Under the pieces are notes generated by a model. That model was not told the origin of the DNA. It saw only the letters and a program-made list of their open reading frames with translations, and made no database searches. A DNA stretch of 64,000 nt, taken from contig NC_010524.1 in assembly GCF_000019785.1 (NCBI RefSeq), positions 124,001 through 188,000 of the forward strand, written 5' to 3'. Position 1 is the stretch's first letter, and every line of letters begins with the position of its first letter. This DNA comes from Leptothrix cholodnii SP-6. Lineage in GTDB: Bacteria > Pseudomonadota > Gammaproteobacteria > Burkholderiales > Burkholderiaceae_C. Position numbers and translations under genes: made by a program. This document shows, one piece after another, positions 27,535 to 36,550 of this stretch.

Positions 27535-27552
27535 AGCCCTGCACCAAGGGCT
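27535..27552. other. Short hairpin downstream of the RND operon
   Basis: AGCCCT, six bases, AGGGCT: a 6-bp stem just after the last RND-operon gene. No U-tract follows, so intrinsic termination is doubtful; it may protect the 3' end of the operon mRNA. Confidence 0.3.
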
Positions 27553-27676
27553 CATGCGTGGACTTTCGTCGGGCCGCCAGCGCCAGCGATCCTGACGATC
27601 GATTGCAGCGCGACTTGATATCGCGCAACAGCGCTCCCGCACACAGTCGTAGCCTGACGGCGTTCACACTCAGACC

Positions 27677-28081
27677 ATGCGCACCCTTCGACTCAATCAC
27701 CGCCAACTGCGCCCCATTGCCTGGGTGACGCTGATGGTCTGGCTGTTCGCCTTCACGGCCGGGGTGGTCAATGCATGCGCTCTGACGCTGGCGGGTGCGG
27801 CGGGTGACAGCAGTGGGCACGTCTACGCTGAATCGGTCGTCCGCCAAGGGCACCACGAGGATGCCGGCAAGGCCGGCTGCCTGAAGCTCTGCGATGACGG
27901 ATCTTCGGCGATCGCAAAGGTCAAGCTGCCGGTCGTCGATCTGGGCTCGATCCTGCTCACCCTGGTCGAACCGTGGAATGCGATCGCAGCCACCACCGGT
28001 GCCGGAATCCGGCAATCGCTGGAGCGGCCGGCCTCCCATGGGCCACCGCTGGTCATCCGCTTCCTGCGCCTGACCTTGTAG
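27677..28081 (+). CDS. Small hydrophobic-leader protein in the copper region
   Basis: A 134-residue protein with an N-terminal hydrophobic segment (PIAWVTLMVWLFAFTAGVVNACAL) that may be a signal peptide or anchor. A region follows containing GHHEDAGKAGCLKLCDDG. The Cys-x3-Cys pair and adjacent histidines suggest metal binding. The C-terminus ends in GPPLVIRFLRLTL, which recurs in uncharacterised proteins next to metal-resistance genes. I do not recognise a defined family. It precedes the Met-rich lipoprotein and the P-type ATPase on the same strand, so a role in copper handling or its regulation is plausible but unproven. Confidence 0.6.
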   Translation: MRTLRLNHRQLRPIAWVTLMVWLFAFTAGVVNACALTLAGAAGDSSGHVYAESVVRQGHHEDAGKAGCLKLCDDGSSAIAKVKLPVVDLGSILLTLVEPWNAIAATTGAGIRQSLERPASHGPPLVIRFLRLTL

Positions 28082-28222
28082 ACCCGCACGCCTGGCCGCT
28101 GGCGGGACGCGCTCCCATGCCGGCGGCTTGCGCATGAGCGATCCGGCGGCGTTGTCCGCCGAATCCGGCCGACACATCCCCCTCGCGGGCAACCGCTTGC
28201 ATCCATCGATCAGGAGATCCAC

Positions 28223-28666
28223 ATGTCTTCATTCAAGACCCTCGTCGCACTCTCGGCCCTCGCACTCGTCACGGCCTGCGCCGCCCCCGGTGGACCCGGT
28301 GCCGCGTCCTCGGCCAAGGCGGACGAACACGCGGGCCATCACCCCGACGCAGCCCCCACGGCCCCCGCGGCAACCATGCCGGCCATGCAGGACCGCATGA
28401 AGGCGATGCGCGAGATGCACGACAAGATGATGAACGCGAAGACGCCCGCCGAGCGCCAGGCCCTGATGGACGAACACATGAAGACCATGCAGGACGGCAT
28501 GGCGATGATGAAGGGCATGGGCGGCATGGGTGCCATGGGCGATGGCAAGGGCATGCCCGCCGACATGGCCAAGCGCCAGCAGATGATGGAAGGGCGCATG
28601 GAGATGATGCAGACGATGATGGAAATGATGATGCAGCGCCTGCCGAATCCGCCTGCGGCAAAGTAG
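28223..28666 (+). CDS. Met/His-rich lipoprotein, probable periplasmic copper-binding protein
   Basis: A 147-residue lipoprotein. The signal peptide ends in a lipobox, LVTAC, with Cys19 as the lipidated residue. The mature part carries DEHAGHHPDAAP and then an extraordinary methionine density (MQDRMKAMREMHDKMMNAK, MAMMKGMGGMGAMGDGKGM, and a C-terminal MEMMQTMMEMMMQ stretch). Clustered Met and His side chains are typical ligands for Cu(I) or Ag(I) in periplasmic sponges. It lies 101 bases upstream of the copper-type ATPase gene on the same strand. The ATG at 28223 has AGGAG 8-12 bases upstream. Copper or silver sequestration is inferred from composition and context. Confidence 0.75.
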   Translation: MSSFKTLVALSALALVTACAAPGGPGAASSAKADEHAGHHPDAAPTAPAATMPAMQDRMKAMREMHDKMMNAKTPAERQALMDEHMKTMQDGMAMMKGMGGMGAMGDGKGMPADMAKRQQMMEGRMEMMQTMMEMMMQRLPNPPAAK

Positions 28667-28692
28667 CGCCTTCGCGGCATGGATCGCGGTGG

Positions 28693-28710
28693 CGATGAGC
28701 GCGCTCATCG
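28693..28710. promoter_or_regulatory. Perfect 18-bp palindrome before the copper ATPase gene
   Basis: CGATGAGCGCGCTCATCG is a perfect, gapless 18-bp palindrome 57 bases before the ATPase ATG. It could be a dimeric-regulator operator for the ATPase gene. It does not show the usual CueR dyad pattern that I know. Confidence 0.4.
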
Positions 28711-28767
28711 AGGCCTTCTTCAGGGGCACGCAAGCGAACCGTGCCCCGAATCGGGAGACGTGACGTC

Positions 28768-30960
<2,193 letters not shown>

Positions 30961-30993
30961 ACGCGAGCCCCTCGATGGACGGACGGGTGATGC

Positions 30994-31707
30994 TCACGCG
31001 CCGAGCAGACGCACCAGCTCGGCGTAGCCGCGCTCACGCGCGAGTTCGAGCGCCGTGCGGCCGTGCCGGTCCTTCAGGCTGCGATCGGCGCCGGCCTCGA
31101 CCAGCGCGCGCACGGTGGCCTGGTGGCGCGGCCCGCCGTCACCCAGCACGACGGCCTCGATCAGCGCCGTCCAGTGCAGGTTGTTGACGTGGTCGAGCGG
31201 CGCACCGGCGGCGATCAGCTGGCGCACCACGCCGTCGTGGCCGAGGTGCGCCGCCGCGATCAGCGCGGTGCCGTCGTAGCGGCTGGTGACGAGCTTCGCG
31301 CTGGCGCCGAGTTCGAGCAGCACGCGCAGCGTGGTCTCGTCATCGGCCACCGCGGCGATGGTGACGGCGTCGTAGCGGTCGTTCTCGAGCGCGCCGAGAT
31401 CGGTGCCGGCGCCGGCCAGCAGGCGGATCGCCTCGCGCTGGCGCGCGAAGGTGGCCACATGCAGCGCGGTGCGGCCGTGGCCGTCACGCGCCTTGATGCG
31501 CACGGCCGCATCGGGCCGCGCCAGCAGCGCACGCAAGGCCGGCAGGTCGCCGCGCTGCGCGGCGGCGTGCAAGGCGGTTTCGGCCGAGCGCGCGTAGGCG
31601 GCGATCTCGGCCTCGGCGGGGCCGACCTGCGCCGCTGCGGGCATGGCGCCCAGCAGCGCCGCCAGAGCGGCCAGCAGCGCGCGATCGGTCAGATTCGGAT
31701 GTCGCAT
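30994..31707 (-). CDS. Exported ankyrin-repeat protein
   Basis: A 237-residue protein with a signal peptide (LLAALAALLGAMPAAAQ) followed by about five ankyrin repeats, seen as repeated TALHxAAxxG-type units: ETALHAAAQRGDLPALRALL, GRTALHVATFARQREAIRLL, DGTALIAAAHLGHDGVVRQL and GRTALELARERGYAELVRLL. Periplasmic ankyrin proteins in proteobacteria are often next to catalases or haem-binding proteins and linked to oxidative stress. Here the neighbour on the same strand, 55 bases upstream, is a haem-binding GlcG/HbpS-type protein, which fits. The start at 31707 begins the signal peptide. Confidence 0.85.
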   Translation of the reverse strand: MRHPNLTDRALLAALAALLGAMPAAAQVGPAEAEIAAYARSAETALHAAAQRGDLPALRALLARPDAAVRIKARDGHGRTALHVATFARQREAIRLLAGAGTDLGALENDRYDAVTIAAVADDETTLRVLLELGASAKLVTSRYDGTALIAAAHLGHDGVVRQLIAAGAPLDHVNNLHWTALIEAVVLGDGGPRHQATVRALVEAGADRSLKDRHGRTALELARERGYAELVRLLGA

Positions 31708-31762
31708 GAACGGGCTCCGGTCGGGTTGGACGACAGGCTCACCACGTGAGCCCGTCACGCGC

Positions 31763-32281
31763 TCACTTCAGCTGGTCCTTGACCTTGTCGAGCGCGGCGA
31801 CGGCGCACTGCTCGTCGAGATGGCCACCGGGCGCACCGCCGACGCCGACCGCGCCGATCACCTCGTTGCCCACCTTCACCGGCACGCCGCCGCCGAGCAG
31901 CAGGAAGCCGGGGATGTGGACCAGGTTGGCGGCGGCCGGGTTCTTCTGCGCGCCTTCCATCATCGCCAGCGTGGCGTTCTTCGCCGAGGCCGAGGTGTAG
32001 GCCTTCAGGCGGCTGGCTTCGAGCGTGTGCGCGCCGGCGTTGTCGGCGCGTTGCACCGCCCGCACGCCACCGGCGCGGTCGACCACCGTGGCGGTGACGT
32101 TGTAGCCCGCCGCCGAACAGCTGGCGACCGCGCCGGCGGCGATCTGGTTGGCCAGCTCGAGGCCGATGTTGCGCTCGGTGCGCACCGCCGGTGCAGCGGC
32201 CGACTGGGCCTGCGCGGCCAGGCTGGTCGAGCCCAGCGCAGCAAGCGTGGCGAGAACGAGAACGGGGGTGCGCAGCGACAT
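31763..32281 (-). CDS. GlcG/HbpS-family exported protein
   Basis: A 172-residue protein of the GlcG/HbpS (DUF336) family with a signal peptide (TPVLVLATLAALGSTSLAAQAQ). Family features are the ARxAA-like helix NIGLELANQIAAGAVASCSA, the VVDRAGGVRAVQRADNAGAHTLEASRLKAYTS block (split here), LLLGGGVPVKVGNEVIGAVGVGGAPGG and the C-terminal DEQCAVAALDKVKD. HbpS of Streptomyces binds haem and senses redox stress; others are uncharacterised. With the ankyrin gene downstream it probably forms a two-gene operon. Haem binding here is only inferred. Confidence 0.85.
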   Translation of the reverse strand: MSLRTPVLVLATLAALGSTSLAAQAQSAAAPAVRTERNIGLELANQIAAGAVASCSAAGYNVTATVVDRAGGVRAVQRADNAGAHTLEASRLKAYTSASAKNATLAMMEGAQKNPAAANLVHIPGFLLLGGGVPVKVGNEVIGAVGVGGAPGGHLDEQCAVAALDKVKDQLK

Positions 32282-32581
32282 GGCGAGGTTTCCTTCGTGT
32301 GGCGGCCCCGGGTGTCGAGGCCATGGCGTCACTGTAGGAAACCGGGTCGCGCGGCGCCATGCGCGTGGCTACGGGCGGGCGTGCGTAGAACTACGGAAAC
32401 GACGCCGGACGCGACGACGGCAACGCTGCCGCTGCAACTACGTAGGAAGTTGCCTGACAAGCTGCATGGAAAAAGAAGGACTCAAGCGGCAGAAGTGACC
32501 TGATGTTGCAAGCCAGTTCGACGGTTCACACTTCATCTCAAGTTGAAACGCAACCGCAACACACCCCGCCAGGAGCCCGCC
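32282..32581 (+). promoter_or_regulatory. flhDC upstream region
   Basis: About 300 bases between a divergent GlcG/HbpS-type gene and flhD, without a gene. GCAACT (32434-32439) and AGTTGC (32448-32453) form a 6-bp inverted repeat with an eight-base gap, a possible operator or hairpin in the flhDC leader. The 32500-32580 segment is AT-richer and includes the likely ribosome-binding site CCAGGAG before flhD. I could not pinpoint a promoter. Confidence 0.4.
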
Positions 32582-32905
32582 ATGAACACCGAACAGATCC
32601 TTGCCGAAATCCGCGAAGCCAACCTGTCCTACCTGATGCTCGCTCAGAGCCTGATCCGGGCAGACCGCGAACAAGCCCTGTTCCGCCTGGGTATTTCGGA
32701 AGAAAGCGCCGCCATCCTCGACACCCTGTCGCCGTCGCAGATCATGAAGATCGCCTCGAGCAACACGTTGCTGTGCCGCATGCGCGTCGACGACGACCTG
32801 GTCTGGGGCCTGCTCACCAACCACGGCAAGAGCGCCGCCAACGACGGCATCTCGCGCCTGCACGCCAGCATCCTGATGGCCGGCCGCCATCACGAAGCGG
32901 CCTGA
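32582..32905 (+). CDS. flhD: Flagellar master regulator subunit FlhD
   Basis: A 107-residue FlhD. It assembles with FlhC as a heterohexamer to activate class II flagellar genes with sigma-70. The sequence is close to the betaproteobacterial type: MNTEQILAEIREANLSYLML, AQSLIRADREQALFRLGIS and LLTNHGKSAANDGISRLHAS. The ATG at 32582 is preferred over an in-frame ATG 39 bases upstream because it matches the conserved N-terminus and follows CCAGGAG. flhC starts 34 bases downstream. Confidence 0.96.
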   Translation: MNTEQILAEIREANLSYLMLAQSLIRADREQALFRLGISEESAAILDTLSPSQIMKIASSNTLLCRMRVDDDLVWGLLTNHGKSAANDGISRLHASILMAGRHHEAA

Positions 32906-32939
32906 AACCGCCGCAACACCGACCTGACGAGACAACATC

Positions 32940-33476
32940 ATGCGAGCCAAGAGCATCCTGACCGAAGCCAAGCAGATCGATCGCGCCGTGACGCTGATCA
33001 AGCTCGGCGCCCGCCTGCAGGTGCTGGAGTCGGAGACCGACCTGTCCTACGAGCGCCTGCTGCGCCTGTACAAGGAAGTCGCCGGCAAGTCGCCGAGCAA
33101 GGGTCAGCTGCCGTTCTCGACCGACTGGTTCATGACCTGGCAGCCCAACATCCACGCCAGCCTGTTCCTGAACACGCATGAGTACCTCAACAAGGTCGCC
33201 GAGATGGACGAGATCGACACCGTCATCAAGGCCTACCAGCTCTACCTCGAGCAGACGCAATCGCAGGGTCTCGAGCCCCTGTTGTCGGTGACCCGTGCCT
33301 GGCGGCTGGTCAAGTTCGTCGACAACGGCATGCTCACGATGACCGCCTGCTCCAAGTGCGGCGGCCACTTCGTGACCCACCCGCACGAGATCGCCAAGCA
33401 CTACGTGTGCGGCCTTTGCAACCCGCCGGCGCGGGCCGGCAAGGGCAAGGCCAGCGGCGGCCTGCAGCTGCACTGA
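32940..33476 (+). CDS. flhC: Flagellar master regulator subunit FlhC
   Basis: A 178-residue FlhC, partner of FlhD and the main DNA-contacting subunit. The zinc site is complete with Cys137, Cys140, Cys157 and Cys160 (ACSKCGG and VCGLCNPP), the same spacing as in E. coli FlhC. The N-terminal helical region includes QIDRAVTLIKLGARLQVLE and LSYERLLRLYKEVAGKSPSKGQ. Flagellar structural genes are not in this window. The presence of flhDC shows that the organism is, or recently was, motile. Confidence 0.97.
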   Translation: MRAKSILTEAKQIDRAVTLIKLGARLQVLESETDLSYERLLRLYKEVAGKSPSKGQLPFSTDWFMTWQPNIHASLFLNTHEYLNKVAEMDEIDTVIKAYQLYLEQTQSQGLEPLLSVTRAWRLVKFVDNGMLTMTACSKCGGHFVTHPHEIAKHYVCGLCNPPARAGKGKASGGLQLH

Positions 33477-33651
33477 AGCCGTCTTTCAAAGACCGTTCGC
33501 CGGGATCCTCCGGTTGATTCACGCCCGGCATCTGCACGCGCAGATGTGCCCGGACGTGCAGACATCGAACGGCACCAGCACCGACTGCGTGATGCCTGTC
33601 GGTCTCGTTATCGTTGCGCCTCATCTGACCACCCGGAAGAGGAGCAACGAC

Positions 33652-34707
33652 ATGACACACGCCTTGGTAGAACCCGCCCGCGTCAGCGCTGACGAACCGG
33701 ACGCGCAGGTGCGCGTTGCGGTGGTCGGCGTGGGCGCCATCGGCGGCGTGTTCGCCGGCTGGCTGGGCTCGCGCCTGCCGGCCGGGCGCATCCGGCTGTC
33801 GGCATTGGCACGCGGCGACACCCTGCGCGCGCTGCAGGCGCAGGGGCTGGTCCTGCAGGAGGCGGCAGGCCCCGTGCACGTGCCCTTGCACGCCAGCGAC
33901 GACCCGGCTGCGCTCGGTCCGCAGGACCTGGTGATCCTCGCCGTCAAGGGCCCCGCGCTGGCCGCCGTGGCGCCGGCTGTGCGTGCGCTGCTGGCGCCGC
34001 ACACCACCGTGCTGGTCGCCATGAACGGCGTGCCGTGGTGGTTCTTCGACGGCCTGCCGGGGTCCTGCGAAGGGCTGGCGCTGGACACGGTCGACCCGGG
34101 CGGCGTGATCGCTGCGGCCATCCCCGGTCGCCACGTGCTGGGCTGCGTGGTGCACGTCAGCGCCAGCGCGCCGGGGCCGGGCGAGGTCGCCAACGTGCGG
34201 CACAACAGCCTGATCATCGGCGAGCCCGCGGGCGGGCTTTCGCCGCGTGTCGATGCCACCGCCGCGCTGCTCGCCGAGGCCGGTTTTGCCGTGACCCGCA
34301 GCGAGCGCATCCAGCACGACATCTGGTTCAAGCTGTGGGGCAACATGACCATGAACCCGGTGTCGGCGCTGACCGGCGTCACGTGCGACCGCATCCTCGA
34401 CGACCCGCTGGTGCGTGCCTTCTGCAGCGCCGTGATGACCGAGGCCCAGGCCATCGGACGACACATCGGCTGCGACATCGACCAGCAGCCCGACGACCGC
34501 CACGCCATCACCCGCGGCCTGGGCGCCTTCAAGACCTCGATGCTGCAGGACCTGGAGGCCGGCCGCGCGCTGGAGATCGACGGCCTGGTCGGCGCGGTGC
34601 GCGAGATCGGCCAGCACCTGGGCCTGCACACCCCCCACACCGATGCGCTGCTGGGCTTGGTGCGCCTGATGGCGCAGGGCCGCGGCTTGTATCCCGTCAG
34701 AACCTGA
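33652..34707 (+). CDS. 2-dehydropantoate 2-reductase (ketopantoate reductase) family protein
   Basis: A 351-residue NADPH-dependent reductase of the PanE/ApbA family. VAVVGVGAIGGVFAGWLGSRL is the Rossmann motif. NGVPWWFF, the substrate-loop Lys/Asn region and the C-terminal helical domain with IWFKLWGNMTMNPVSALTG and SMLQDLEAGRALEIDGLVG are conserved. PanE makes pantoate for coenzyme A, but many Burkholderiales carry several paralogues acting on other 2-keto acids. The ATG at 33652 follows GAGGAG 7 bases upstream. Longer in-frame readings lack homology. It is separated from tmm by a 346-base AT-richer spacer, so it is probably unrelated to the amine locus. Confidence 0.85.
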   Translation: MTHALVEPARVSADEPDAQVRVAVVGVGAIGGVFAGWLGSRLPAGRIRLSALARGDTLRALQAQGLVLQEAAGPVHVPLHASDDPAALGPQDLVILAVKGPALAAVAPAVRALLAPHTTVLVAMNGVPWWFFDGLPGSCEGLALDTVDPGGVIAAAIPGRHVLGCVVHVSASAPGPGEVANVRHNSLIIGEPAGGLSPRVDATAALLAEAGFAVTRSERIQHDIWFKLWGNMTMNPVSALTGVTCDRILDDPLVRAFCSAVMTEAQAIGRHIGCDIDQQPDDRHAITRGLGAFKTSMLQDLEAGRALEIDGLVGAVREIGQHLGLHTPHTDALLGLVRLMAQGRGLYPVRT

Positions 34708-34776
34708 CGATCGACCCCGGCAGATGCCGGCCTGTCAAGTGACAACGCTGTGGAGAAGATTCGTACAGCCGTGGGC

Positions 34777-34785
34777 TTATCCACA
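34777..34785 (+). other. DnaA-box-like 9-mer
   Basis: TTATCCACA, a perfect match to the DnaA-box consensus. A one-mismatch version, TTATCGACA, is at 34896-34904. Two sites are too few for an origin, and no dnaA or dnaN gene is near. DnaA might act as a transcription factor here, or the matches may be chance. Confidence 0.3.
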
Positions 34786-34888
34786 GGCTGTATGCGCCTT
34801 CAGTGGTTGTTGATGGGTTATGCCTTTTCATCCAGTACGTCCGCCCACAACGTTTGCCTGGAGCCAAGTTGTTGATCTGAAAGAGGTT

Positions 34889-34904
34889 TGTCGAGTTATC
34901 GACA
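34889..34904. promoter_or_regulatory. Inverted repeat, candidate operator upstream of tmm
   Basis: TGTCGA-GTTA-TCGACA: a perfect 6-bp dyad with a 4-bp spacer, about 83 bases upstream of the sigma-54-type promoter of tmm. The distance suits an enhancer or repressor site, but it does not match the NtrC consensus. Confidence 0.4.
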
Positions 34905-34986
34905 GAAAGAAGGCTGCCCTACCACTACGACTACCTTTGAAAATTGGAATCGTGAGTCGTACAGCTGTGGCTCCTGGCGATTCCGC

Positions 34987-35002
34987 TGGCATGTCTCGTG
35001 CT
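34987..35002 (+). promoter_or_regulatory. Sigma-54-type promoter of tmm
   Basis: TGGCATG-TCTC-GTGCT aligns with the RpoN consensus TGGCACG-N4-TTGCW, keeping GG at -24 and GC at -12 with the required 10-base gap. Predicted transcription start is near 35013, giving a leader of about 40 bases to the tmm ATG, with GGAG at about 35042-35045 as ribosome-binding site. The same GGCAT core appears before amtB and gmaS. Confidence 0.65.
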
Positions 35003-35053
35003 TCACAACAGGAACTAAAGTTTCCTTGTGTTTAACTCTTTTGGAGTACGTGC

Positions 35054-36397
35054 ATGAACAAGCGTGTCGCCGTCATCGGTGCGGGTCCCTCTGGCCTGGC
35101 CCAGTTGCGGGCGTTCCAGTCGGCAGCGGCCAAGGGTGCCGAGATCCCCGAAGTGGTCTGCTTCGAGAAGCAGGGCAACTGGGGCGGGTTGTGGAACTAC
35201 ACCTGGCGCACCGGCCTCGACCAGTACGGCGAACAGGTGCATTGCTCGATGTACCGCTACCTGTGGTCCAACGGCCCGAAAGAGGGGCTGGAGTTCGCGG
35301 ACTACAGCTTCGACGAACACTTCGGTCGCCCGATCGCCTCGTACCCGCCGCGGGCCGTGCTGTTCGACTACATCGAGGGCCGCGTCAAGAAGGCCGGCGT
35401 GCGCGACTGGATCCGCTTCAACACCGCCGTGCGTCAGGTCACCTTCGACGCCGAGAGTGCGCAATTCACCGTGACCGTGCACGACCTGGTCAATGACCGC
35501 ACCTATTCGGAGCTTTTCGATTACGTGGTAGTGGCCTCGGGGCATTTCTCGACCCCCAATGTGCCGTCCTTCGCGGGCTTCGAGGGCTTCAATGGCCGGG
35601 TGCTGCATGCGCACGATTTCCGCGATGCGCGCGAATTCGCCGGCAAGGACGTGCTGCTGATCGGCACCAGCTATTCGGCCGAGGACATCGGCTCGCAGTG
35701 CTGGAAATACGGCGCCAGGTCGATCACCATCAGCCATCGCACCAAGCCGATGGGTTTCAACTGGCCCGACAACTGGTCCGAAGTGCCGCTGCTGGAGCGG
35801 GTCGATGGCCACACGGCACTGTTTCGCGACGGCAGCAGCAAGCACATCGACGCGATCATCCTCTGCACGGGCTATGTGCACCACTTTCCCTTCCTGGGCG
35901 ACGACCTGCGCCTGAAGACCAGCAACCGCCTCTGGCCGCTCGGTCTCTACAACGGCGTGGTGTGGGAGAAGAACCCGCAGCTCTTCTACGTCGGCATGCA
36001 GGACCAGTGGTACACCTTCAACATGTTCGACGCGCAGGCCTGGTATGCCCGCGACGTGATGCTGGGCCGCCTGCCATTGCCTGACCTTGCGACGATGCAG
36101 GCCGAAAGCGCCGATTGGCGCAAGCGAGAAGAAGCACTGGCCGACGATTACGCCGCCATCCGCTACCAGAGCGAATACACCGCCGGCCTGGCCGCATTGA
36201 CCGACTACCCGCCACTCAACATCGAAGGCATGAACGAGGCCTTCTTCCAATGGAAGAAGCACAAGAAGGAAGACATCATGGGCTTTCGCAACAACAGCTA
36301 TCGCTCGGCCATCACCGGCACCATTTCGCCACCGCACCACACGCCGTGGAAAGACGCGCTGGACGATTCGCTCGAGAGCTATCTCGGCAAGCCCTGA
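35054..36397 (+). CDS. tmm: Trimethylamine monooxygenase (bacterial FMO)
   Basis: A 447-residue flavin-containing monooxygenase that oxidises trimethylamine to trimethylamine N-oxide using NADPH and O2. FAD-binding GAGPSG lies at 9-14 and the NADPH motif GTSYSAED at 204-211. The FMO signature FxGxxxHxxxF is F179-N-G-R-V-L-H185-AHD-F189. Long stretches match characterised Tmm proteins of Methylocella and marine Roseobacters as I recall them ([30 protein letters not shown]-like region, and [20 protein letters not shown]). The gene is monocistronic, with its own sigma-54-type promoter and a downstream terminator. It faces tdm tail to tail, and the two perform consecutive steps. Confidence 0.93.
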   Translation: MNKRVAVIGAGPSGLAQLRAFQSAAAKGAEIPEVVCFEKQGNWGGLWNYTWRTGLDQYGEQVHCSMYRYLWSNGPKEGLEFADYSFDEHFGRPIASYPPRAVLFDYIEGRVKKAGVRDWIRFNTAVRQVTFDAESAQFTVTVHDLVNDRTYSELFDYVVVASGHFSTPNVPSFAGFEGFNGRVLHAHDFRDAREFAGKDVLLIGTSYSAEDIGSQCWKYGARSITISHRTKPMGFNWPDNWSEVPLLERVDGHTALFRDGSSKHIDAIILCTGYVHHFPFLGDDLRLKTSNRLWPLGLYNGVVWEKNPQLFYVGMQDQWYTFNMFDAQAWYARDVMLGRLPLPDLATMQAESADWRKREEALADDYAAIRYQSEYTAGLAALTDYPPLNIEGMNEAFFQWKKHKKEDIMGFRNNSYRSAITGTISPPHHTPWKDALDDSLESYLGKP

Positions 36398-36434
36398 AGC
36401 GACCTGGCCGGCCTGATGTTGCCGGCCTGAATCG

Positions 36435-36479
36435 GGCCCGGTGCCGCATGGCAATTGCGGAACCGGGCCTTCTTCTTGT
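36435..36479 (+). terminator. Intrinsic terminator of tmm
   Basis: GGCCCGGT-G-CCGCA (36435-36448) pairs with TGCGG-A-ACCGGGCC (36456-36469): thirteen base pairs with one internal mismatch, followed by the T-rich run TTCTTCTTGT. Confidence 0.8.
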
Positions 36480-36500
36480 CAGTGATTGTTTTGCGGACAA

Positions 36501-36536
36501 GAAAAAGCCCTGCGGCGCAGATCGCGCCGCAGGGCT
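36501..36536 (-). terminator. Intrinsic terminator of the amtB-glnK-tdm operon
   Basis: AGCCCTGCGGCGC (36506-36518) and its exact complement (36524-36536) form a perfect 13-bp stem with a five-base loop. On the minus strand it is followed by TTTTTC, a textbook intrinsic terminator just downstream of tdm. Confidence 0.88.
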
Positions 36537-36550
36537 CGGGTCGACGGTGC

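Larger units (their letters stand above)
34708..35053. other. Gene-free, AT-richer spacer upstream of tmm
   Basis: A 346-base stretch without a convincing gene, visibly lower in GC than the rest of the window. It contains a perfect DnaA-box-type 9-mer, a TGTCGA-GTTA-TCGACA dyad and a sigma-54-type promoter, each listed separately. Two short ORFs cross it but have no ribosome-binding site or recognisable product. Confidence 0.6.

Noticed and set aside
28667..28767. A short frame encoding [20 protein letters not shown] before the ATPase, perhaps a gene remnant
   Set aside because: It has no start codon with a ribosome-binding site and is too short to assign; the palindrome in the same spacer explains part of the pattern.
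34777..34904. Possible replication origin because of DnaA-box matches
   Set aside because: Only one perfect and one imperfect box, and no dnaA, dnaN, parAB or rep gene nearby; kept only as a regulatory observation.
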